Assembly (NCBI GenBank): GCA_036897485.1 | Contig: JAYMTF010000990.1 | Location: forward strand, 1 to 27,498 | Direction of reading: 5' to 3' | DNA length: 27,498 nt | Source: Pelargonium nanum | Taxonomy: Eukaryota; Streptophyta; Magnoliopsida; Geraniales; Geraniaceae | In this document: piece after piece, positions 17,480-26,507 of the stretch | Position numbering within the stretch: the first letter of the stretch is position 1 | Layout: the number at the start of each line of letters is the position of its first letter | The notes under the pieces: generated by a model | Database searches by the model: none | What the model saw: the letters and a program-made list of their open reading frames with translations, nothing else | Told to the model about the DNA's origin: nothing | Translations under genes and position numbers: made by a program

Positions 17480-20400
17480 ATGGGTTCTAAGCATAATAAC
17501 AAAACACGGAGCCCCGTGTCTATTTTCATTGTGCTTGGTCTGTGCTGTTTCTTTTACATACTGGGTGCATGGCAGAAAAGTGGTTTTGGAAAAGGAGATA
17601 GTATAGCCTTAGAGATAACGAAGCAGGCAGACTGCAACATCGTTCACAATTTGAGCTTCGAAACTCATCACAATGATGTTGCAGCTATTGAACCTTCTGA
17701 ACCAAAAGTTGAAGAGTTCAAGCCCTGTGATGATAAATACACTGATTATACTCCCTGCCAAGAACAAGATCGAGCGATGAAGTTCCCCAGGGAAAATATG
17801 ATATACAGGGAAAGACATTGTCCTCCAGATGAGGAAAAACTGCATTGTCTTATTCCTGCGCCTAAGGGGTATAAGACTCCATTTCCCTGGCCAAGAGGTC
17901 GTGACTATGTCCACTATGCTAATGTTCCTCATAAGAGCCTGACAGTTGAGAAGGCTGTGCAGAACTGGGTGCAATATCAGGGAGATGTTTTCAAATTTCC
18001 AGGTGGGGGAACAATGTTTCCTCAAGGCGCAGATGCATACATTGATGAACTTGCATCAGTGATCCCAATTGCAGACGGCACTGTCCGAACAGCATTGGAT
18101 ACTGGCTGCGGGGTATGTTTATAGACTTCAAATATATATCTTGTTCATCAAGGATTACTGATAGGTACTCATTCTGTCTTTGTTTGTGAACTTAATGATC
18201 ATCATGATGCAGGTTGCAAGCTGGGGTGCATATCTAATGAAGAGAAATGTATTAGCAATGTCATTTGCACCTCGAGACAATCATGAAGCACAGGTACAGT
18301 TCGCATTGGAACGAGGTGTACCTGCTATCATTGGTGTTCTTGGATCAATACGTCTTCCATACCCAGCTAGAGCCTTTGACATGGCTCAGTGCTCTAGATG
18401 TCTTATACCATGGTCAGCAAATGGTAAGTGTAGTTTGTCTTAAAATCATGGTTAAGTATTATAGGTCTCTTGTATTTGTTGATGCAAGACATGCATGGAC
18501 TATTAAGACACTTATTGTTTTAAGAAGACGTGAGAAAATATCCCTATAGTCAGAAAGTTATTTCACTCCTCGATATCCATTTAATATTGATAACAGATGG
18601 AACCTATCTAATGGAAGTTGATCGAGTCCTTAGACCTGGTGGCTACTGGATCTTGTCTGGTCCTCCAATTAATTGGAAGACATACTACAAAACGTGGAAG
18701 CGAACTAAGGAGGATCTCCATGCAGAGCAAACAAGAATTGAGGAGCTGGCTAGTTCTCTTTGCTGGGAGAAGAAGTACGAGAAGGGAGACATTGCTATTT
18801 TCAAGAAAAAAATAAATAACAAATCCTGCAAAAAGAAGTCCACTAATATATGTCAATCAAAGAATGCTGATGATGTCTGGTGAGTCACTACATGTTTAGT
18901 CTCGATGTTTTCTTGTTTAGAGGTACCGTATAATAGTTTTGTAATTATTTTTTACTTAAACGGTATCATAATATGGTTATTTATTCTTGGTGATTTCTCT
19001 GTTGTGTTGGGTTAGAGTTGTGCTGATTGTACAAGTTTGGCTATTGATCCATCATCCATGATTAGTATCATAGGGGATTCTGGTCTCTCTGCTAGTTGTG
19101 TGCTTGTACCTAAACTGAATCAATAGGATGAAAATAGAGAGACCAAACTTGTATGATGGATCAATAATCCATATTTCTAGTTAATTTCTATTTCCTTTTC
19201 TCTATTCTAATTTTCAGGGTTTATGATGTGGTTTAGGTACAAGAAAATAGAGACATGTGTTACCCCATACCCCAAGGTAAACAGTGCAGATGAAGTGGCA
19301 GGAGGGGACTTGAAGAAGTTTCCAGCGCGGCTTTTTGCAGTGCCTCCTCGAATAGCAAAGGGACTTGTTGATGGGGTGACAATTGAATCTTACCAGGAGG
19401 ACAACAAACTATGGAAGAAGCATGTAAATGCTTACAAAAGGATCAATAGATTAATAGGCACTACAAGATATCGGAATGTGATGGACATGAATGCTGACCT
19501 TGGAGGATTTGCTGCTGCTCTTGAATCACCAAAATCATGGGTGATGAATGTTGTGCCTACCATTGCTCAGAACACATTAGGTGTTATTTATGAGAGAGGA
19601 CTCATTGGCATATATCACGACTGGTATTTTTCTATGAACCTTTTCTACTTTAACGTTGTCATTATTCTTTCTTGTGCTAAGATAAACTTCTTCTAATTGC
19701 ATATCAATTTTGTAGCTGCTAGTGAGTTTCAATTGTCACATGAAGAGTCACTTGGGGGCTGTTTAGTTATGGAAAAATGTCATTTTTCCAGATTTGTATT
19801 CATTTGTGCTGTTTTGCCAACATGTGAGGGCTTGTCGATTTAAAAGGCCCCCCTCGCACGTGAAGGGAGGGAAGTGTTGAAGTGGGTGATAAAGTCCCAC
19901 ATTGGATAAGTATATTTAGCCCAATATTGAAACTTAACAAAATAAAAGCTTACAAGCAGCTTGTACAAGGTGAAAGTGAAATAATTTCCTGTATGCTACC
20001 ATGTACATTTTAATGTTGCAATATTCTCAGCCAATCTTTGTCATATGTTGCTAATTCCATTTTTATAGTAAATGGGTTCCATGGATGTTATAAACAATGT
20101 TATGAAGAACAGACCAACTAGGACTCAGTAGATGGACCGGTTCTGTTCTTTGGTAACTTAGACTGCTAGTCAAACCTGGACCAGTCAGAAAAGAAACTGT
20201 TGTTAAAACTTGGGCAGCCACTTAACTCAGTGAAATGCAATTAGTAATATATTTTAAAAATTGACAGACCCTAACTTGTTTGGGAAATGGCTTGGTTTTT
20301 GTTGATGTTTTGGGTTGCATGGACAACATAGAACTTTTGTGGATTCTTAGATGCTCATCTGCATTGAAATCTAAAGTGCACAGATTCGTCCCTTTCTTCT

Positions 20401-21050
20401 TTCAGGTGTGAAGGCTTCTCTACTTACCCAAGGACATACGACCTAATTCATGCTAATGGAGTATTTAGCTTGTACGAGGACAAGTAAGCATTTTTTCTCT
20501 TCTTCCTCCAGAATGTCAGAAAGCATGTTTGTGTTGTTTGTCATTGACCTTGTATATGTTCGGAAATCACATGACTCACATCAAACATTTCACTTGTAAG
20601 ATAAGAATGTTGTCTTTTGCAGAAATTACCATGACTCAAAAATATTATAATTAATGAATAGAACCACATAAAACTCTAGGAATTTACCTGAATACTATAT
20701 ATTAGGAGTCAAATGTCCGTCCATTTGGTAGTTAGCCAATGTTTTCTGTCAAGTAAAACAAGTTGTTAAGTTTGTTCAAATTCAATTACTTATTTGAATG
20801 CGTAAACAGGTGCAACTTTGAAGACATCCTTCTAGAGATGGATCGTATCTTGCGGCCTGAAGGATCAGTCATCTTCAGGGACGAAGTTGATGCCCTTAAC
20901 AAAGTGAGGAAAATAGCTGGACGCATGAGGTGGGATACCAAAATGGTGGATCACGAGGACGGCCCACTTGTGCCAAAGAAGATACTGGTTGCCGTGAAAC
21001 AGTACTGGGTAGGCGGCGGGAACACCACCACCACATCCGACGCCAAGTAA
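17480..21050 (+). CDS. PMT14: Putative S-adenosylmethionine-dependent methyltransferase, PMT14-like
   Basis: Six exons: 17480-18112, 18213-18423, 18597-18879, 19237-19623, 20406-20483 and 20810-21050. All are GT-AG and in phase, giving 610 residues. A short cytosolic tail ([12 protein letters not shown]) precedes one membrane segment (about 13-33, [16 protein letters not shown]), as in type II Golgi proteins. The DUF248/PMT blocks follow in order: [39 protein letters not shown] (SAM motif I, about 206-219), [39 protein letters not shown] and [12 protein letters not shown]. The second half carries [38 protein letters not shown] and [15 protein letters not shown]. Details match Arabidopsis PMT14 (At4g18030) better than PMT2. 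Family members are thought to methylate pectin in the Golgi. Residue 463 is D where relatives as I recall them have G (DMNAGLGG). Confidence 0.9.
19031..19166. repeat. Rearranged inverted repeats in PMT intron 3
   Basis: ACAAGTTTGG (19031-19040) is the reverse complement of 19143-19152. TATTGATCCATCAT (19042-19055) is the reverse complement of 19153-19166. The blocks run in the same left-to-right order on both sides, so the two arms are not a simple hairpin. A shorter pair GGTCTCTCT / AGAGAGACC (19082, 19136) lies inside. Confidence 0.7.
19754..19830. repeat. MITE-like end in PMT intron 4
   Basis: GGGGGCTGTTTAGTTATGG resembles the stretch in expansin-like intron 3 (near 1558) and common hAT-type MITE ends. 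No partner end was found in the intron. Confidence 0.3.
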
Positions 21051-21490
21051 AAACCCTCTGAGGCCAGAGGGGGGGTTGCAACACGGGTATACGTTTTGAA
21101 CTGCTCTTCTTCCTCAGAAATGACATAAATGTAACTTAAATCTGTAATGTCATTGTGAAGTAGAGTAGGTAGTAAGATATGGTTTGGGAGGGAAATGGCA
21201 GAACATGAAATGTTTGTAAGTTTCCCAAAGAACTTTACTAGGCCAAGAATGGTACAAACGATAAGCAGAGTGACTGCTGCTTTTTGCTTAGATGTATTGT
21301 TCAACTTTACATTTATTTTCTTTATCTACATGTCTAAGGTTGCACCATGCACAGTTGACTTATAATAATCTTGTCAGGACTTGAAATCTAATTTATGTTA
21401 TAATATTGAAAGTATGAATGAGAACTTCAACCAGAAGTTTGAGGTATTGGTTGAGTTGATCATTTAACATATTATGAGTTTGATTGACAT
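21051..21490. other. PMT 3' UTR and spacer
   Basis: The first 250 bases after the stop are probably the 3' UTR, with AT-rich sequence suitable for polyadenylation. No gene follows before the minisatellite. Confidence 0.5.
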
Positions 21491-21492
21491 AA

Positions 21493-21960
21493 AGGCTTGA
21501 GCTTCTTTTCTTCTTTCTCTATACTTTCTACGTGCTTATTTATCTTTCTTCGGTCTATGTGTAAAACTGTAACCGTAGTGGGCTCAAATATGTCTCTCGT
21601 CGGTCTACTTATAAAGCAATATCGAGAATGAAATTTTTATCTTCTCTTATCGGTCACCCACGAAACTGTAGCGAAAATGCATTGAGTTCTTCTCGATCTT
21701 CTAAGGCATGAGTTTCTTCTCTTTTTTCTCTAGGCTTTTTATGCGCTTCTTATTCTTCTAGGTTAAAGTTTTAACGAGAATGGACTCTTATCTATCTTTC
21801 TTCGGTCTATCCGTAAAACTATAATGAAAAATTGCTCATATCTATCTCTCATCAGTCTACTTATAAAGTTCAATCAAGAATGAACTCTCTATCTTCTTTT
21901 ATCGGTCACCCACGAAACTGTAACGAAAGTCGCTGATTCTCTATCTCTAGTCAGTTCAAA
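21493..21960. repeat. Degenerate minisatellite, 50-base monomer with 252-base higher-order copy
   Basis: Monomers with the core CGGTC(T/A)A occur at exactly 50-base steps at 21551, 21601 and 21651, and again at 21803, 21853 and 21903. Each monomer ends in a form of AAACTGTAACGAAAATG. The two triplets are offset by 252 bases and align for about 140 bases. The segment 21703-21800 contains further decayed monomers and repeats the CTTCTTTCTC lead-in seen at 21500. No coding signature is seen. Confidence 0.8.
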
Positions 21961-22660
21961 TAGCCTGCATGACACAGAGTTCAACTTCAACCAGCAAGTT
22001 GTACCATCACCATCCTGACTGAACCCTAAAATGTACTATGAATCTGATCAGTGCTCACTTGCATAAAATTGGAACTGTTAATTTGGACCCACACCCACAG
22101 TTCCAGAAATTGATTGTGGCCTTTGAAATGAAGGGAAGGTCACAAGGAGAAAAAGGAAGTGGGCTCCAAATAAGAGGTGGATCAATCAATTATCAAATCC
22201 CAGAAGATGAAATGTGCATTGAGGTCACACCTCTGTTGATCCATATGGATCTGTGGGCTGGAAAATTGAAACTGTGGGTGGGTGGGTGCAGTAACCAAAA
22301 GAGGTTTTGCATTAGTGAACACAGAAAATGAGAGTCAGTGAGTGTCTGCCTCAAATGGCTAATAGACAAGTGGACACACAAACACACACACACACAGCTC
22401 CTTGATTGAGACCCTACAATTCTCTACTCATAAATTCCAAAGCCATTACAATATTATATATTTATATATGCCATTGCCCATTTATGTTGCATGCATGTTT
22501 TGAGACTGACACTACATAGCATGGTCCTAACCAAGCCAAGCAAACCCATTAACACAATCAACTCCCATGGCTCTATTAATGTTCTTTTACACACTAACTA
22601 TAGCATATACAGAAGCATCTATTGGATTTGAGCTTATGCTTTCTTTCATCATAAATATTA
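21961..22660. other. Spacer between the minisatellite and the MITE
   Basis: No gene is recognised. A frame at 22038-22331 has no family signature. An (AC)n run lies near 22374-22396. Confidence 0.5.
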
Positions 22661-23008
22661 GGTAAAAGACCCAATTTGGTCCTCGAACTTTGATGTTTTG
22701 ACTTAATTTGGTCCCTAAACTTTTTTTAACCAAATTTGGTCCTTGAACTTTCATGTTTTAACTCAATTTAGTCCTTGTACTTTCAATTGACCCAAAATGA
22801 TCTCTGAACTTTCAAATATTGACCTAATTTAGTCCTTGAATTTTTTATATAAGCTCTAAGGGCAAGGACTAAATTGGGTCAATTAAAAGTTCAGGGACCA
22901 AATTGGGTCAAAACATGAAAGTTCAGGAACTTATTTTGGTTAACAAAAGTTCAAGAACTAAATTGAGTCAAAACACTAAAGTTTGGGAACCAAATTGGGT
23001 CTTTTACC
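22661..23008. mobile_element. Mutator-type MITE with 9-base target duplication
   Basis: The 348-base element has perfect 20-base inverted ends: GGTAAAAGACCCAATTTGGT at 22661 and its reverse complement ending at 23008. It is flanked on both sides by TAAATATTA (22652-22660 and 23009-23017), an exact 9-base duplication. Nine bases is the usual target duplication of Mutator-like elements. The interior continues as long imperfect inverted arms built from repeats of a TTTGGTCCTTGAACTTT type unit, meeting near 22855. There is no coding capacity, so it would need a transposase in trans. Confidence 0.92.
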
Positions 23009-23198
23009 TAAATATTATAGCTTTAGGCTTCCCAATGTTTCACTTACAAAAAGGGGGCAGCAATTACTTTTCCTTTTACTAATTAGCAATGTTTTACAAC
23101 AAATATTAATATGCTAATCACTTTGAATTTTGCTATATATATGCATGATTGTAAAGTAGTTGCAAGAAGCTAACACCATTATCATTAGTCATTACTTG

Positions 23199-23241
<43 letters not shown>
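23199..23241. repeat. Compound (AT)n(AG)n microsatellite
   Basis: About a dozen AT units run directly into about nine AG units. Confidence 0.95.
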
Positions 23242-23299
23242 TTAATGAGTTTCAACCAAATAATAAGTGGTTGTCACTTAATTAAAATATATAGATTCG

Positions 23300-23560
23300 A
23301 GCGGGTGCTCTGCGCCCACTAATTTATTGGGACAGAATGAGGTAATATTACCTCATAAATTAAAACTCATATTTGTTTTAATGAATTTGTGAATAACTTG
23401 ACCAACTAATTCTTAGCTTAGGCTAAGCCAAACCAATGAGGTGATGACACCTCATTTAATTTTCAACTATACCCGCCCAGATCCAAGATTTTTATGAGGT
23501 GTCATCACCTATTGATGTCTTAGAATCTTCATGTCAACGAAGTGATGTCACCTTATCAAT
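23300..23560. repeat. Stretch with repeated TGAGGT palindromes
   Basis: ATGAGGTAATATTACCTCAT (23337-23356) is a perfect 20-base palindrome. ATGAGGTGATGACACCTCAT near 23436 and its near-inverse ATGAGGTGTCATCACCT near 23496 follow, and a fourth, weaker version (AGTGATGTCACCTTAT) lies near 23541. The segment begins with GCGGGTGCTCTGCGCCCAC. It may be a MITE or foldback cluster; borders are not clear. Confidence 0.55.
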
Positions 23561-24559
23561 TAACACTTACTTTGTGTCTTGATTTCTAGACACTACCATC
23601 TTCTCTCCTTGTAATGCCAATCAATTCATAGCAAATAATTCTATGAAATTATTGTGCATTGAACGTAACCGTCCTTGTACAAAACAATTCAAAAGCATAG
23701 ATAAAAGTCAAAACCATAGAATGTTACGAAGCACGATAATCATAGAAATTGTGGCTGTTAAGTAAAGTAGATATGAATAAATATCTAGATCTTATATATA
23801 TATAGATAATAGAGTGTAGAAACTAAGACTAATTAAGTGGCATATATGGACGTAAAGAGACATATTAAGGCAAAGATTAAAATGTACATCATCGTTGTTG
23901 TGGTTATCAAATTGAAAATGAAAATGATTGAAGGCTTTGAAAATAATAAAATGGAGGAGACAAAGATCTGTGTAAGATGGACATTGGACATCTCATGTGG
24001 GGTTTTTCAATGCCAGAAGATAAGGAAAATTTTGCCTACTTTTTTTTATTTCTATTGCTATTTTGTCCAATCCAAACCAATCCACCTTTTTAATTTTCAA
24101 ATGCAATGTAGCTGCCTACACTGTGTCTATTCATTATTCAATATCAACTCTCTTTTTCCTAATTTAGCTGCTTAATTGGATTCATCAATATCATACATAA
24201 ATTGTTTTACGTAGTCATTAAACACACTGTTTATGAGGTTGGATAAGATTAATTGTATCTTCAAGCATGCAAGATGGAATGCAAAACCTAGATTTGCATT
24301 TGCTATTGAATTTAGAAATACAAACAACTAAGATAGGTTAACCATCAATTTGACGTTGGAGTTTTATTTTGGAAAAAATCATTACTATTGGTCACTGAAT
24401 TTAGTTTTAGCTTAAAATGAATCCTCAAATTTTAAATATGTACCCAGTTAGTTATTGTCGTTTGTGTTTCCGTTATCTGCTCTGATGTTAAATTTAAAAT
24501 ATATTGAGTACTCCATTCGTTACAAAATTAGTGTCTTTGTTGCTATTTTGAGATAAATT
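23561..24559. other. AT-rich spacer left of the LINE
   Basis: No gene recognised. A 112-codon frame at 23837-24175 shows AT-driven composition and no signature. Confidence 0.5.
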
Positions 24560-24577
24560 AAAGAAAATTTGGTTAGT
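24560..24577. repeat. Left target-site duplication of the LINE
   Basis: AAAGAAAATTTGGTTAGT matches 26490-26507 (AAAGAAAAGTTGGTTAGT) at 17 of 18 bases. Confidence 0.75.
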
Positions 24578-26489
24578 AAACCAATACATGCCAACAAGAG
24601 ACAAGCGGCTAGGTCTCTCAAGGGGGAGTAGAAACTAGGGTTTCAAGATTTTTTCAATCGTCGGCAAGTATATAGACGGCGCAATCATAGTCCGTAGTAC
24701 AGCAAAGGTATGCCAGGAGATATGTCTGCAGTGTCGGAGGGGAACGGTGTGGCTGGAGCGGCTGGGGAGGGTGTCGGACCTCTCGGGAACAGTGGAGGGG
24801 CGGTGACAGTAGGCCATGATCGATCCATGGAGACGAGAGTGCCTGTAACAGGGGGTCTGCGTGGAGAGAGGGCCGTGGGAGGCCGATGAGGCGGCGGCGG
24901 TCTGGTGGTGGGAGGCCGAGGGGGAGATGGAGGGCTAGGTGGGGGAGGCCGCGGTGGAGGCGGAGTTTCTGGGTTGGTGGTTTGTGGCCGAGGTTGTGCG
25001 CCATCGCCGGGGACCCCAGAGCGGGGTTCCGCGACCTCGGCGGTGGTGACCGGCAGTGGCAGTAGTTCTGGAGCTTTTGTTCGTGAGGGTGGAGATGGCT
25101 CGAGAGGAGTGAGGGAGGATGTTCGTGAGGTATTGCAGGGTTTTCAGGAGAAGGGGCTTGATGATGACCTGGTCGTCATCAAGTATGGATCCGGGGTGGC
25201 GCCTTTGGAGGACAAGACTGGGGACTTTAGCTTTGTTGGGAGGTTTTTGACGGACATCCCAATCAATTTTGTGAATATGCAGCAGATGACTGCATGGCTG
25301 TGGAGACCGAAAAAGGGGGTGACGGCGAAGGAGCTGCATGATCCGGCCCCTAACACTGGTCGGATATCCCGTTACCTTTTTGAGTTCTATGACAAAGGGG
25401 ATGCTGATAAAGTGGAGATGAGAGGCCATTGGACCTACAAAGGGAAAGTTCTCATTCTGAAGAAACTTAAATCGAGAGATAATCCTTTTACTACTGATTT
25501 AAACAAACTGGATATATGTATTCAAGCTCGCGGTATACCATTCAATTATGTATCTGAGATGGTTTGCAAGGGCCTGGGGAATGTTGTAGGGGAGTTTCTG
25601 GAAGCCGATCCTTTGAATTTTCGAGGTGGTTGGGGATCCTATGTTAGGATTCGAGTTCGGCTTGATGTTCAGAATCCGTTGAGACGACGAGCCATGTTGG
25701 AGTTTGCAGGTATGGGTAACAATATCATTACTTTTCAGTATGAGAATATTCCCACTTTCTGCTACGTGTGTGGCCGCCTGGGTCATATTTAAAAGGACTG
25801 TACCCGTATGATTCTGGCGCTTTTATCGGTCCAGGAAAGGCCATTTGGACCGAATTTAGTAGCTCCGAGAGGTAGGCGATCAGCTATTGGGGCGCCGTGG
25901 ATCGGTACAAGTCTGGCACAAGAGTGGGTGGTGGATGAGGACACCCAAGTGGAAGCTTCGGCAGAACCGGCTAGGGCGGAGGAACCGGTCATGGTGGAGG
26001 TCCCGATTTCGATGGACTCGGGTAGGAGGACAGTTGCAGTTTTCAAGAGTAAGAAGAATATGGTGGTGGAGGAAGAGGGCGGCGGTATTTTGGCTCTGGG
26101 TGCTCGAGACACGAACCTGGACAGCCAGGTTCGTATGGAATAATGTGGCTCAAGGATGGTGTCTTCCATGGTAGAGTCAGGTTATGGAGGGTTACTGGTT
26201 ATTTTGGTCTGACTCATTTAGATTTGGTTACGATAACGGGGTGTACGCCTCAACAAATTGGGGGGGAAGAATTTTCTAGGGCCCCTGGTTTGTTTTTAGA
26301 GGCTGCTCTACAAAGGCAGTCTCCTTCAAGTGGTTTGCCACATCTTGGTTATATGGTTTTCGCCATTTTAGATTTAATGCTTTCCTTAGTTTGCTTTAGT
26401 TGGTTTGTTTCTTTTATGTCTCTTAAGTTTTGTAAGCCTTTTTGGCATCTTTTGGATTAATGAGAAGTACTAGCATTTACCCTTCAAAA
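24578..26489 (+). mobile_element. Internally deleted LINE retrotransposon
   Basis: The 1.9-kb element has a GC-rich 5' part, a DUF4283/zinc-knuckle ORF1, a T-rich 3' tail and a terminal A-run (TTCAAAAAAA). It sits between 18-base near-identical direct repeats (24560-24577 and 26490-26507), which is the mark of target-primed insertion. Plant L1-type LINEs carry an endonuclease-reverse transcriptase ORF2 after ORF1. Here only about 350 bases separate the end of ORF1 from the A-run, and no reverse transcriptase motif is present, so ORF2 is missing. The A-run overlaps the right duplication, so the exact border is uncertain by a few bases. Confidence 0.8.
24710..26143 (+). pseudogene. LINE ORF1-like DUF4283/CCHC protein, broken by two stops
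   Basis: One frame runs from an ATG at 24710 to a stop ending at 26143 (478 codons). It is interrupted by TGA at 24887-24889 and TAA at 25790-25792. The N-terminal part is glycine-rich and of low complexity. A DUF4283-like domain follows (FVGRFLTDIPINF, FEFYDKGDADKVEMRGHW, LDICIQARGIPFNYVSEM, GGWGSYVRIRVRLDV). The zinc knuckle FCYVCGRLGHI-stop-KDC fits C-x2-C-x4-H-x4-C, and the TAA falls at its third spacer residue between H and the last C. After it the frame continues as an acidic tail. ORF1 proteins of this kind bind RNA in LINE particles. Both stops can be explained by a single C-to-T change (CGA to TGA, CAA to TAA), but the original codons are not known. Confidence 0.8.
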
Positions 26490-26507
26490 AAAGAAAAGTT
26501 GGTTAGT
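26490..26507. repeat. Right target-site duplication of the LINE
   Basis: Copy of the left duplication at 24560-24577 with one mismatch. Its A-rich start merges with the element's A-run. Confidence 0.75.

Noticed and set aside
19880-19930. AGTCCCACATTGG resembling the upstream sequence element of plant U-snRNA genes
   Set aside because: The TATA-like sequence is only about seven bases away, not the 23-34 needed, and no snRNA sequence follows. This phrase is common in plant repeats.
24654-25429. Long minus-strand frames opposite the LINE ORF1
   Set aside because: They are antisense to a GC-rich ORF1 with recognisable DUF4283 and zinc-knuckle motifs and show proline/arginine low complexity only.
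26143-26460. A 105-codon frame at the LINE 3' end, considered as the start of ORF2
   Set aside because: It has no endonuclease or reverse transcriptase motif, is T-driven and hydrophobic, and runs into the 3' tail and A-run.
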